This document shows positions 1 to 7,745 of a DNA stretch of 64,000 bases, one piece after another. The position numbers and the translations under genes are program-made. The notes beneath the pieces were generated by a model, which did no database searches, was not told where the DNA came from, and saw nothing but the letters and a program-made list of their open reading frames with translations. Source of the DNA: Streptomyces changanensis (lineage in GTDB: Bacteria > Actinomycetota > Actinomycetes > Streptomycetales > Streptomycetaceae); assembly GCF_024600715.1 (NCBI RefSeq), contig NZ_CP102332.1, forward strand, positions 3,534,001 to 3,598,000. Direction: 5' to 3'. Numbering within the stretch: the stretch's first letter is position 1; every line of letters begins with the position of its first letter.

Positions 1-223
1 GCCGGTCGGGGCGGGCGCCGCCGTCGTCCAGCGCCCCTGTGTCGACAGCGACGCCCAGCGCTGGCTGCCCGCCCCGTCCGCCGACGCGACGACGCACACC
101 CTCAGCCTCAAGGGGTGGGGGCTGGTCCTGGCACCGGCAGGACCGGAGAACGGCGCCGCGATGAGCCTCCAGGCCCCCGATCCGACCGCACCGCACGGCT
201 GGACGCTCCAGCCCGTCGCGTAG
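1..223 (+). CDS. C-terminal end of a secreted or lectin-like protein (partial)
   Basis: The frame is open from base 2 to a TAG at 221-223 and gives about 73 residues. It contains one Cys, a QRW segment and a run of short beta-strand-like stretches (LSLKGWGLVL, MSLQAP, GWTLQPVA), as seen in the last strands of beta-trefoil or jelly-roll domains of secreted Streptomyces proteins. The QxW-like element hints at a ricin-B lectin repeat, but one copy is not enough to assign the family. The start lies outside the window. Confidence 0.45.
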   Translation, partial: PVGAGAAVVQRPCVDSDAQRWLPAPSADATTHTLSLKGWGLVLAPAGPENGAAMSLQAPDPTAPHGWTLQPVA

Positions 224-415
224 ACCCGGGCGCGGGGCAGAGGGGCGCCGCCGCCCGGCGTGGCACCCGGGCAACCGCCCTCCCGCCCGGCATGGCCTCC
301 GGGCAGCCGCACACCGTCACCGGTACCGGTGACGCGGTACCTCCGCCGGGCGGTACCCCCGCCACGCCGTACCGCAGCCGGCCCCCCCCTGCCACGCCGT
401 GGCGCCGTGGCGCCG

Positions 416-688
416 TCAGCTCATGCCGCCGGCGACGCCCGCGAGCTGGCCCAGGCCCTGCGCGTACGTGGTGGCGCCGCTCATGCCGGTGCCGGTCACG
501 GTGCCGGTGTGGCCGAGCAGGGCCGTCCCGGCCGCGCCCAGCGGGATGGCCTCACTGCCCACGCCCTGCGCCGTCGCGTCGGCGTGGGCGGTACCGGCAC
601 CGGCCAGCGCGACGGCGGCGGCACCGAGGGCGGCGCCGGTGACGAGACGGCCGGTCCTGCGGGTACTGCGGCTGGGGTTGCTGCGCAC
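416..688 (-). CDS. Small secreted protein of unknown function
   Basis: This 90-residue protein has a typical Sec signal peptide: an Arg-rich N-terminus (RSTRRTGR), a hydrophobic core (LVTGAALGAAAVALAGAG) and a THADA cleavage site near residue 38. The mature chain of about 52 residues is rich in Gly, Thr and Ala and has no Cys. The GTG start at 688 was chosen because GAGGAG lies 6 nt upstream and it puts the charged residues directly before the signal core; an ATG 78 nt further upstream would bury the signal peptide. Small exported proteins of this kind are common in Streptomyces and often coat the cell surface. No family was recognised. Confidence 0.7.
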   Translation of the reverse strand: MRSNPSRSTRRTGRLVTGAALGAAAVALAGAGTAHADATAQGVGSEAIPLGAAGTALLGHTGTVTGTGMSGATTYAQGLGQLAGVAGGMS

Positions 689-1224
689 GGGGGGCTCCTC
701 CGGGTCGGGTACGACGCGCGGGCGGCGCGTCGCCAACGACAACGGCACCGCCCGTCCGGAAGGCACGGGCCCCGGTACCCGGGGAGGAGGGGCCCGGGGC
801 CGGGGCGGGGCGAACCGCGGGAGTCGGCCCCCGGCGATGGCTGCCGGCTCCCGCCGGAACCGGCTGCTCCGGCCGGGGTTCCGTCCGACTCACGGGTCCG
901 GCGTCAGGATAACTCCGTTCGTGTGACGTGCATCACCTCAGACCATGATTTTTCCGCTCCGCCCCGGCATACCCGGACCCCTTGCGGGTACTGCGGGCCC
1001 ATGGCTCCCGGCACCGCTGCTCCCAGGAACGCCCCGTCCGACGACCACGCCGCCGCCCCGCCCCGCCGCGCGCCGACCGGCGCGCGCGCACGCACCCCCG
1101 ACCCGGTTCGCCCACTCGACCCGGTTCGCAGGTCCGGCCCGCATCGCGCGTCCGGCCCCGCTCCTGTCCGTGTCCGCTCCGGTCATGGCGGTGTCCGCCG
1201 CCCCCGTCCCTGCCGGCGGCCGTC
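689..1224. other. Intergenic region, no gene seen
   Basis: Between the divergent small secreted protein and archease I see no coding region with convincing composition. The stretch at 900-960 is less GC-rich and holds a CRP-like palindrome (922-937), so it is the likely promoter zone. Confidence 0.5.
922..937. promoter_or_regulatory. CRP-like palindrome
   Basis: TGTGACGTGCATCACC matches the CRP/FNR-type pattern GTG-N8-CAC with TGTGA and TCAC half sites. It lies about 235 bp upstream of the minus-strand secreted-protein gene and 290 bp before archease, in a locally AT-richer stretch. Function is inferred only from the motif. Confidence 0.35.
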
Positions 1225-1671
1225 ATGAACGGTGAGGTCCCCGTACCGCGTTCCGGCGGAGGCGGCCACCGGGCGCTGCCGCACACGGCCGACGTGCGCA
1301 TCGAGGCGTGGGGCGCCAGCCGCGAGCAGTGCCTCGGGGAGGCGGTGCTCGCACTGGTGGAGTCGTTCGCCGACGTGTCGGCGGCCCACGCGGACGCGGT
1401 GCGGCGGGTGCGGTTGGACGAGGTGGCCGACGACGACCTGCTGGCCGACCTCCTGGACGAGGTGGTCTTCCGGGTGGACGAGTTCGGTGAGGTTCCCGTG
1501 GACGTCGAGGTGGAGACGACCGACGAGGGCGGCCTCGACGTCCGGCTCGCCGTGGCGGCGCTGCGGCGGGTGCCGATCACCGGAGCGGTGCCGAGCGCCG
1601 TGTCGTGGCACGTGCTCCGCATGGGACCGGGCCCGCACGGCTGGTCCTGCGCCGTGACGGTGGACGTCTGA
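1225..1671 (+). CDS. Archease family protein
   Basis: This 148-residue protein has the archease signature near the N-terminus (LPHTADVRIEAWG), followed by acidic strands and the conserved ending region (GPGPHGWSCAVTVDV). Archeases activate the RNA ligase RtcB by helping guanylylation and multiple turnover. They are short cytosolic proteins of about 140 residues, so this one is full length. RtcB is not encoded next to it, as far as the window shows. The ATG at 1225 starts about ten residues before the family core; no strong ribosome binding site precedes it, so the start is provisional. Confidence 0.8.
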   Translation: MNGEVPVPRSGGGGHRALPHTADVRIEAWGASREQCLGEAVLALVESFADVSAAHADAVRRVRLDEVADDDLLADLLDEVVFRVDEFGEVPVDVEVETTDEGGLDVRLAVAALRRVPITGAVPSAVSWHVLRMGPGPHGWSCAVTVDV

Positions 1672-1980
1672 CGACCCGACGCGTACGGCTCCCGCCCCGT
1701 CCAGCCCAGCCCGGCCCAACCCCGCCGCCCAGCCCGGCCCAACCCCGCCGTCCGCCCAGTCCAGCCGCCCGCCCCGCCCCCTATCCCCCGAGCCGGTCCC
1801 GCCTCGTATCCCGCCCGCACCGTCGGCACCCGTCCCGCGCCGCCCGCCCCCACGGGGGCCCTGTCCCGCGCCGCCCCACCGGGCACCGCCTTGCGCGCCG
1901 CACGCCGGGCACCGTCCCGCGCCGCCCCCCCGGGCCTGGGCCCCGGCCCGGTCCCGTGACGGCGACCGGGCGGGGCGGTC
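1672..1980. other. Convergent intergenic region
   Basis: This spacer separates the 3' ends of archease and the polyprenyl synthase. It is pyrimidine-rich on the plus strand, with several copies of a short TCCCGCGCCGCC-like string (about 1830-1930). No gene or clear terminator hairpin was recognised. Confidence 0.4.
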
Positions 1981-3234
1981 TCACACCGCGCGGTGCAGGA
2001 GGAAGGCCACCAGAGCGTCGAGGTCACCGGCGGCGCCCGGGGTGAGGGGCGCGTCGTGCAGACAGGCGCGGGCCGCGGCGAGGTGATGCCGGGCCTCCTC
2101 CAGCGTCGCGGTACGCCCACCGGCCCGGTCCACCAGCTCCGCGGCGCGCGCGGCGGTGCCGTCCCCGTGCGTACCGGCCGCGTCCGGGCCGTCGCCGGCG
2201 GCGCCCGGGGTCTCCAGGAGCGCGGCCAGTTCGCGGGCGGCGGGGCCCCCGGCGGTGAGCGCGGAGAGCACCGGGTACGTCTTCTTGCGCCGCCGCAGGT
2301 CGCCGTGGACCGGCTTGCCCGTCACGGCGGGGTCGCCCCAGATCCCCAGCAGGTCGTCGACCGCCTGGAACGCCACGCCCAGGTGCCGCCCGGCCCGGTC
2401 CAGCGCGGTGACGGTCGCCTCGGGCGCCCCGCCCAGGAGCGCGCCCAGCGCGGCGGCGCAGCCGAGGAGGGCGCCGGTCTTGTGCTCGGCCATGGCGCGG
2501 TACTCGTCGGGCCGCACCGCGCCCGGCCCGGTCCAGGGCCGGTCCTCGAAGCACAGGTCCTCCGCCTGGCCGCGCACCAGGTCGGTGAGGGTGTCGCACA
2601 GACGGCGCACCGCGGCGCCGGTGTGCTCGCCGGGGGCCTCGGCGAGGGACTGCACGGCGAGCGCGAACAGGGCGTCGCCGGCGAGGACGGCGGGCCCGGT
2701 GCCGTACGCCTTCCACACCGTCTCGCGCTGCCGGCGCATCGCGTCGCCGTCCATGATGTCGTCGTGCAGCAGCGAGAACGCGTGCACGAGCTCCACCGCG
2801 ACCGCGCCGGCCACCGCGACGCGCCCGTCGGCGCCGGCGGCCTCCGCCCCCAGCACGGCGAGGGCCTGCCGTACGCCCTTGCCCTCCGACGCCCCCGGGT
2901 CGGGCGTGCCGGCGACATCGCTCCACCCGAGCGAGAACGCGGCCATCTCCCCGGTCCAGGGGTGGAGTCCCCCCACGGCGTCGGCCAGGGCGGGCCGCAC
3001 CAGCGCACGGCAGCGCGCCAGGACCCCCGCCGCAGCCGCAGCGCCCACCGCGTCGGAAGCGTCCACCATGTCCGCGTACACCCCGTCCCCGTCCCCACCC
3101 CCGCCCCGGCACCTGCTTCCGTTCCCGTCTTCGTCTCGGTCCCCGTCCCCGCCGCGTCGTGCGGAGGGCGTGAGGGGCAGCGGGGGAGCAGGCGGGGCGC
3201 TGCGGGCCGAAGCGGTCACCGGTACGGAGGTCAT
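1981..3234 (-). CDS. Polyprenyl diphosphate synthase with long N-terminal extension
   Basis: This 417-residue trans-isoprenyl diphosphate synthase would condense IPP with allylic diphosphates to make C15-C20 or longer prenyl chains. The first Asp-rich motif (LLHDDIMDGDAMRR) has the two-residue spacing DDxxD, and the second is DDLLGIWGD, followed by the conserved Lys motif (GKP and RRRKKTYPVL). The first 55 residues or so are disordered (Pro, Gly, Asp, Arg) and absent from ordinary family members; a shorter start at Met56 is possible. The start codon overlaps the stop of the upstream TPR gene (ATGA), so the two are translationally coupled. Disordered N-termini of this type are known on prenyl transferases that are cargo of family 2 encapsulins, but no encapsulin gene is in view, so that role is only a suggestion. 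Confidence 0.85.
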   Translation of the reverse strand: MTSVPVTASARSAPPAPPLPLTPSARRGGDGDRDEDGNGSRCRGGGGDGDGVYADMVDASDAVGAAAAAGVLARCRALVRPALADAVGGLHPWTGEMAAFSLGWSDVAGTPDPGASEGKGVRQALAVLGAEAAGADGRVAVAGAVAVELVHAFSLLHDDIMDGDAMRRQRETVWKAYGTGPAVLAGDALFALAVQSLAEAPGEHTGAAVRRLCDTLTDLVRGQAEDLCFEDRPWTGPGAVRPDEYRAMAEHKTGALLGCAAALGALLGGAPEATVTALDRAGRHLGVAFQAVDDLLGIWGDPAVTGKPVHGDLRRRKKTYPVLSALTAGGPAARELAALLETPGAAGDGPDAAGTHGDGTAARAAELVDRAGGRTATLEEARHHLAAARACLHDAPLTPGAAGDLDALVAFLLHRAV

Positions 3235-4355
3235 CGCGGGGCCTCCTCCTCGCCGGACGGCAGTGGTCCGGCGCCCAGTTCGGCGGCCGCCTTCTCGACC
3301 ATGTCGCGGGCGTGGCGCAGCCCGATGCGGTTCAGCGTGTCGCGCAGTTCGGCGAGCTCGGCGGCGGTCTCCGCGGTGTCGCGGCCGAGCCGGGCGAGGG
3401 CCTTGGCGAGCCCCAGCCGGGACAGCGCCGTGCCGCGCGGCTCGTCCATGGCGCGGAACTCCTCCAGCGCCCCCGCGTACCTGTCCCGCGCCTCGGCGTA
3501 CCGACCGGCCCGGTACAGGACGTTGCCGCGCATCTTGTGGTTGTACGCGAGCGCGCTCGACAGCTCCATCTCACGGCAGGCGACCTCGGCCTCGGAGAGC
3601 AGCGCCAGCGCCCGCTCCACGTCCCCGTCCCGTACCGAGACGACGTCGGCTATGCCGCGCAGCGCCCACGCCCGGCCCCGCCGGTCGTCGGCCCGGCCGG
3701 CCGTCTCGGCGGCCTCCTCGAACAGCTCCAGGGCCCGGTCGTACGAGCCGGTGTTGCGGTGCATCTGCGCGATGCCCTCCAGCGCCCACACGGTGTGCCG
3801 GGCCTCACCGCGGCGGCGGGCCTCCGCGAGGAGCTGCTCGTGCAGCTCGCCGACGGCCTGGTAGTCACCCTGTATCCGCCCGGTCTCGGCGAGCCCCGCG
3901 AGGGAGTAGCCGCGGACGACGACGTCCCCGCCCCGCTCGCCCAGCTCGGCCGCGAGCCGCAGCAGCCGGTACGCCAGCGCCAGGGCGCCCCGCTGCCGGG
4001 CGAGCGTGCCGCCGCTCCACATCGCCCAGGCCATCGCGCCGAGGTCGCCGGCCTCCCGCGCGGCCCGGTAGGAGGCCTTCCACGCCCCGTCGGCCTCATC
4101 GATCCGCCCGAGCCGCCGGCACGCCTCCGCCACCGCGAGCCCGCACCGCGCCACCTCGCGCAGTTCGCCGGCCGCCTCGGCGGCGCGGAGCTCCCGCACG
4201 CCCTTCTCCAGGACGTCGGTGAGCGAGGAGTTCACCGACAGCGACCCGAGCGCCCCCTGGTACTCGGGCGCGAACGCCTTCCCCCGCGGCCGCCCGGCCG
4301 CCCCCGCTCCGCGCCGGTCCGCCCCCACCGTCTGCGTTGTCTGACCCACTGTCAC
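3231..4355 (-). CDS. Tetratricopeptide-repeat protein
   Basis: This 374-residue cytosolic protein is made almost entirely of TPR helices of about 40 residues each. Clear examples are the repeats containing SYDRALELFEEAAETAGR and GRYAEARDRYAGALEEFRAM. There is no DNA-binding or enzymatic domain, so it is a protein-interaction scaffold. It is the first gene of a two-gene operon with the polyprenyl synthase (4-base ATGA overlap), suggesting it acts with that enzyme or its compartment. The GTG at 4355 follows an AGGGAAA element. Confidence 0.8.
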   Translation of the reverse strand: MTVGQTTQTVGADRRGAGAAGRPRGKAFAPEYQGALGSLSVNSSLTDVLEKGVRELRAAEAAGELREVARCGLAVAEACRRLGRIDEADGAWKASYRAAREAGDLGAMAWAMWSGGTLARQRGALALAYRLLRLAAELGERGGDVVVRGYSLAGLAETGRIQGDYQAVGELHEQLLAEARRRGEARHTVWALEGIAQMHRNTGSYDRALELFEEAAETAGRADDRRGRAWALRGIADVVSVRDGDVERALALLSEAEVACREMELSSALAYNHKMRGNVLYRAGRYAEARDRYAGALEEFRAMDEPRGTALSRLGLAKALARLGRDTAETAAELAELRDTLNRIGLRHARDMVEKAAAELGAGPLPSGEEEAPR

Positions 4356-4637
4356 ACCCGTTTCCCTGTGCGTTCCTTACCGGTCAAGACGGTATGAGGG
4401 CGGGGAGGTTCCACGAGTCCCCCTCCGCGCTGGTCAGGGGTCATACCTGAGTGCTACACGGGTGTGCGCCCGTCGTCACCGCGACGTACCCGGAAGGGCC
4501 CACGGGGTACTTGAGACGGACTGCCGGACTGCCGAACCGCCGGACTGCCGGGCCGCCGGACCGACGAGCCCCGAACCCGGAATCCCCGGCCCCGGAATCC
4601 CCGGCCCCCGAACCCCCGGTCCCGGGCCCCGCAGCCG
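4356..4637. other. Intergenic region with short direct repeats
   Basis: This holds the promoter zone of the TPR operon (minus strand) and then simple repeats: a CCGGACTGCCG motif and a GAATCCCCGGCCCCG unit repeated around 4510-4625. No gene is supported. Confidence 0.4.
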
Positions 4638-4745
4638 TCAGCCGGTGAGGGCCGGCACGTCCAGGGCGGCGAGACGGGTGGGGTCGATGAGGAGGTCGAG
4701 GCGCGTATCGCGCCCCTCGATGACCGTGAACGCCAGCCAGATCAA
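4638..4745 (-). pseudogene. Remnant of an ECF sigma factor C-terminus
   Basis: The minus strand encodes a 35-residue stretch running WLAFTVIEGRDTRLDLLIDP and ending in ALTG-stop. It looks like the last strands of the SnoaL-like tail of SigJ-type ECF sigma factors, where a strand ending in DGR-T is followed by hydrophobic-DLxxDPxxL. No sigma-2 or sigma-4 region lies upstream; the frame runs instead into the opposite-strand AhpD-like remnant. SigJ-type sigma genes are often found beside carboxymuconolactone decarboxylase/AhpD-like genes, which supports the reading. Identification rests on a short match. Confidence 0.45.
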
Positions 4746-5047
4746 CGGTTGCGGCGCCTGCGAGTACGGGGGGCGTCGTGAGCGCGCGGAAGGCGGGGGA
4801 GACCGATGAGCGGCTGCACCAGGTGGCCGCCTGGCGCGAGGCCCCGTTCTTCACCGACGACAGCGAGCGCGCGGCCCTGGCCCTCGCCGAGGCCGCCACG
4901 CGCCTCGCCGACCGCGAGGGTCAGGCAGTACGGGACGACGTCTTGGACGTGGCCGCCGACCACTTCGACGAGCGGCAGATGTCGGCCCTGAGCCTGATGA
5001 TCGCCGCCATGATCGCCGCCACGACCTTCTTCAACCGCCTGAACGCC
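4726..5047 (+). pseudogene. Broken AhpD-like / carboxymuconolactone decarboxylase gene
   Basis: The first part carries the family's CxxC motif (ASQINGCGAC, 4732-4761). The second, in the next frame, carries the body of the domain (ARKAGETDERLH, AAWREAPFFTDDSERAAL, FFNRLNA). The spacing between CGAC and ARKAGE is 22 nt where 21 would keep the frame, so a single extra base explains the shift. The usual 45 or so N-terminal residues are missing, replaced by the opposite-strand sigma remnant, and the C-terminal end runs on without a stop. AhpD-like proteins are peroxidase partners or CMD enzymes; this copy should be non-functional. Confidence 0.65.
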
Positions 5048-5271
5048 CACGGTCCGGGAACCCGCCGGCGCGACCTGGTGACGCGGGTGGCCGGGGGCCG
5101 GGGGCCGGGGGCCGGAACCGGGGCCCAGGGGATCCGTACCCACCCGGGCCGGCCGGACGGCTCCGGGAGGCGGGCGAAGAAGCGCCCCGCGCGCGCACGG
5201 GGCCGCGCCCACGCGCCCCGGCCCACATCCACGCCGCGGGGTCCCTCCCCTCTTCGCGTCTTCGGGCGCAG

Positions 5272-5568
5272 TCAACCCGGTCGTGTCTGCTTCAGACGGG
5301 TCACGACGGCGCCGTGGCCCTCCTGCACCGCCTCGACCGCCGTCTGGTGCAGGGAGCGGCTCTCCTCCTCGGAGTGGCACGGGACCGGGCTGCCGGACAT
5401 CGTGTACCACTCCGAACCGCCGCTGTACTGGACCGCGACGTCCGCCTCGGTGCCGTACCACGTCGTGTGCACGGTGAGGTCCCCGGTGAGGACGCCCAGT
5501 TCCTCCGTGCGGACGCCCCCCGTTCCCGCGATCACGTTGACCGTCGTCCACGAAGCCCAGCCGGTCAT
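5272..5568 (-). CDS. Conserved small hypothetical protein
   Basis: This 98-residue protein starts at an ATG preceded by AAAGGGG at about 7 nt. It has an N-terminal beta-rich half (GWASWTTVNVIAG, GDLTVHTTWYG, VAVQYSGGSEW) and a C-terminal helix (EEESRSLHQTAVEAVQEGHG). It has one Cys, no signal peptide and no membrane segment. The alternating strands suggest a small beta-sheet cytosolic protein. I do not recognise a characterised family. Confidence 0.65.
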   Translation of the reverse strand: MTGWASWTTVNVIAGTGGVRTEELGVLTGDLTVHTTWYGTEADVAVQYSGGSEWYTMSGSPVPCHSEEESRSLHQTAVEAVQEGHGAVVTRLKQTRPG

Positions 5569-5871
5569 GGCCGCACCCCTTTCGCCGTGCCGAACACGCC
5601 GCGGCACGGGACGCGGCGCCGGCCGGGGCCCTGGTCGGGCGCCTGCGGGCGGGTCCCGGTGCAGCCGGGGACGTGCCTGGGTCCTGCAACCACCATGCGC
5701 TCGTCGGCGGACGGCGTCGACCCGAACGGGTGACACCCGCCGGAAAGCCAGGGCCCTCGCGCGCAGCCGCGGCGCATCGGCGCGTATATCCCGGGCGAAG
5801 GCGGGGACCCGGAGAAGAAGAGCGGGAAAGCACGGAAGAGCGGGAAAGCACGGAGGATGGGGTGTACGCGT
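5569..5871. other. Intergenic region with an 18-nt tandem duplication
   Basis: This lies between two divergent small genes. Just before the plus-strand gene, AGCGGGAAAGCACGGA occurs at 5821-5836 and again at 5839-5854; the second copy runs into the GGAGG that serves as ribosome binding site. No gene is seen. Confidence 0.5.
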
Positions 5872-6267
5872 ATGACGACGCGCCATGCGGTGCGAACGGA
5901 AACCCCCCGGATCGGTGTCCGCCCCGTCGACGAGGTCGAGTCCGCGTACCGGACCCTCGCCGCGGAGGCGACCGGGCCCGGGCGGGACGCCGGCGGCGGC
6001 CGGGCGCTCCGGGACAGCGACAGGCCCCGCGCCCTGCGGGAGGGCGCCACCGAGGCGTACCGGTGGGCGCTGGCCCGCGCCCCGCAGGGGCCCATCACGG
6101 GCGTACGGGGCCGCGACGTGCCTGACGTGTGGCGGCTGACGGCGGAGGTCGACGCGGCGGCGGTCCTGCTCGACGACCCGGCGTGCCCGCACGAGGCACG
6201 GGAGTACGTCCGCGGGGTGCACGACGCGCTGGCGTGGCTCTGCGGCCACAGCGACCAGCGCGTCTGA
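5872..6267 (+). CDS. Hypothetical protein
   Basis: This protein has about 131 residues: a variable N-terminal third and a helical C-terminal half (ATEAYRWALARAP, VWRLTAEVDAAAVLLDD, HEAREYVRGVHDALAWLCGH). It has two Cys and no signal peptide or membrane helix. The start is uncertain: the ATG at 5872 is 15 nt from GGAGG, whereas an in-frame ATG at 5857 touches it. No family is recognised. Confidence 0.55.
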   Translation: MTTRHAVRTETPRIGVRPVDEVESAYRTLAAEATGPGRDAGGGRALRDSDRPRALREGATEAYRWALARAPQGPITGVRGRDVPDVWRLTAEVDAAAVLLDDPACPHEAREYVRGVHDALAWLCGHSDQRV

Positions 6268-6600
6268 CCGCGACGACCGGCACGTCTGACGCCCCCGGCA
6301 CGTCTGACCACGACCGGCGCGTCTGACCACGCCTGCCGCTCCGGTCCCGCCGGACCCGACGCCCGCTCCTGCCGGGCCGGTCCGCCAAGTCGTCGCCGAC
6401 CCGCAGCCCGCCGGACCCCGGTCTTCAGGTGGTCTCCGGCCGGAGCCCGCCGGGTGGCGAGGTACCACAGAGCCGCGAGTCGGCCCTGGGGCCCGGTCTC
6501 CGCAGGCCTGACGTCCCCTGGCTCGGCGGCGCACGCCGTGCGGGGCCGCCCGTCCCGAGCCGGCGCGAGCGGGGCCACTTCGCCGGGCCGATCCGCCGGC
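6268..6600. other. Intergenic region with CGTCTGAC repeats
   Basis: Four copies of a CGTCTGAC-containing unit fall between about 6259 and 6328, directly after the stop codon of the preceding gene. The rest is GC-rich sequence without a supported gene, ending at the 3' end of the minus-strand MerR gene. Confidence 0.4.
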
Positions 6601-7035
6601 TCAGTCGCCCGGGCCGGCCCCCGACGAGCCGGAGCCGTCACCGGATCCGGAGACGTCCGGGGGCCCGGCACCCTCTCCCGGCCCGGCACCGTCTCCCGGC
6701 CCGGTGTCCTCGGGGTCGTCCCGACGGAGTTCGTCGTTGATGCGAAGGGCCTCGGCCAGGTCGTCCTCCAGGACGATGATCCGGCACGCCGCCTCGACGG
6801 GCGTGCCCTGGTCCACCAGCTCGCGGGCCCGAGCGGCCATGCGCAGCTGGCGCCGTGAGTACCTGCGGTGCCCGCCGCCGGACCGCGGCGGTGTGATGAG
6901 CCCCGCCTCTCCGAGTGCGCGGAGGAAGGCCGGGGACGTCCCGATCAGCTCCGCGGCGCGCCCCATGCTGTACGCGGGGTAGTCGTCGTCGTCGAGGTTG
7001 TCGGCGGGGGTGCTGCGTCGCGCTCCTGGAGCCAT
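6601..7035 (-). CDS. MerR-family transcriptional regulator
   Basis: This 144-residue regulator has a MerR-type winged helix near residues 20-70 ([26 protein letters not shown], then [15 protein letters not shown]), followed by a helix and an acidic Gly/Pro-rich tail of about 40 residues. It lacks the long coiled coil and effector domain of metal-sensing MerR proteins, so it is a short BldC/HspR-like version. It is transcribed away from the cold-shock gene, with about 200 bp between them that contain the csp promoter; it is a candidate local regulator. AAAGG precedes the ATG. Confidence 0.8.
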   Translation of the reverse strand: MAPGARRSTPADNLDDDDYPAYSMGRAAELIGTSPAFLRALGEAGLITPPRSGGGHRRYSRRQLRMAARARELVDQGTPVEAACRIIVLEDDLAEALRINDELRRDDPEDTGPGDGAGPGEGAGPPDVSGSGDGSGSSGAGPGD

Positions 7036-7226
7036 GCGCGCCTTTCGTCTCGGGCGTCGTGCCGGGCGGCCACCGGGACGGCACCCCCCTCACGCGCGAA
7101 CCGTAACCGCCGCGGGTGGCGAATGTCTGTTCCGGCCGGTGCAGATTCGCGGGCGGGGCGGCGGCAGCTTTTCTCCCGCAGACAATTCGACGCCGGGAAT
7201 TATGGGTCCGTGCGGCAATGCCGTGC

Positions 7227-7232
7227 TAGCCT
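7227..7232 (+). promoter_or_regulatory. Extended -10 box of the first csp gene
   Basis: CGTGCTAGCCTCGA is matched by CGTGCTACTGTCGA in front of the second csp gene (minus strand, 17726-17731). Both lie 7-8 nt before the conserved GTTGCAG that starts the shared leader, so transcription probably starts there. Confidence 0.55.
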
Positions 7233-7239
7233 CGAAGGA

Positions 7240-7392
7240 GTTGCAGTTGTGGTTCCCAGAGCTTCATGTGCCCCCCCGCCCCCCACGGGCGGAGGAGCAC
7301 TTTTGTGTGGCCGGTTCTTCCGGCGGGGTAATCATCGCGGCGACGCGCGGCTCACACGGTGTGGGTCCGAATATCCCCCTGAGGAGATAATC
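7240..7392 (+). ncRNA. Conserved structured leader of csp mRNA, copy 1
   Basis: About 153 nt of leader precede the cold-shock gene. It shares blocks with the leader of the second csp gene: GTTGCAGTTGTGGTTCCCA, CTTCANGTGCCCCC, and GGGGTAATCATCGCGGCGAC. A GC hairpin sits in the same place in both, but with different bases (CCGCCC-loop-GGGCGG here, CCGGC-loop-GCCGG in copy 2). A short CCGG-loop-CCGG hairpin precedes the GGGGTAATCATC block in both. Compensatory change and position argue for a cis-acting RNA, plausibly a temperature- or CspA-responsive regulator of translation. Confidence 0.65.
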
Positions 7393-7596
7393 ATGGCTAC
7401 TGGCGTAGTGAAGTGGTTCAACGCTGAAAAGGGCTTCGGCTTCATCCAGCAGGACGGTGGCGGCGCCGACGTGTTCGCCCACTACTCCAACATCGCGACC
7501 TCCGGCTTCCGCGAGCTGCAGGAAGGCCAGAAGGTCACCTTCGACGTCACGCAGGGCCAGAAGGGCCCGCAGGCGGAGAACATCCTCCCCGCCTGA
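7393..7596 (+). CDS. Cold-shock protein (CspA family), copy 1
   Basis: This 67-residue OB-fold RNA/DNA-binding protein carries both RNP motifs: RNP1 in EKGFGFIQQ and RNP2 in DVFAHYSNI. Such proteins act as RNA chaperones that melt secondary structure at low temperature, and some are constitutive. The length is typical. GAGGAGAT lies just upstream of the ATG. It is followed by a strong terminator and then by a DEAD-box helicase gene, a functional pairing repeated at 15.5-17.6 kb. It is 84 percent or so identical by eye to the second copy. Confidence 0.95.
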   Translation: MATGVVKWFNAEKGFGFIQQDGGGADVFAHYSNIATSGFRELQEGQKVTFDVTQGQKGPQAENILPA

Positions 7597-7620
7597 CGAC
7601 GTAGGCGTTACGACGCCGCC

Positions 7621-7647
7621 GGGGCCCGCACCATGGGTGCGGGCCCC
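7621..7647 (+). terminator. Terminator hairpin after csp copy 1
   Basis: A perfect 12-bp stem (GGGGCCCGCACC / GGTGCGGGCCCC) with an ATG loop starts 24 nt after the stop. There is no U-tract, as is usual in Streptomyces. Confidence 0.75.
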
Positions 7648-7745
7648 GCGCCGTTCCCCGGCGCCGCCGTTCGGCTCGGCGTGCCGCCCGCCCGGCTGAA
7701 TCGAGGGCCGTGAATTCCTCGATCCCCTGTTTGAGGAATGTCTCC

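Noticed and set aside
5053..5271. Read-through extension of the AhpD-like frame to 5875
   Set aside because: After the domain ends at about 5047 the sequence is Gly/Arg/Pro-rich and overlaps a well-supported minus-strand gene; it is the open reading frame of a broken gene.
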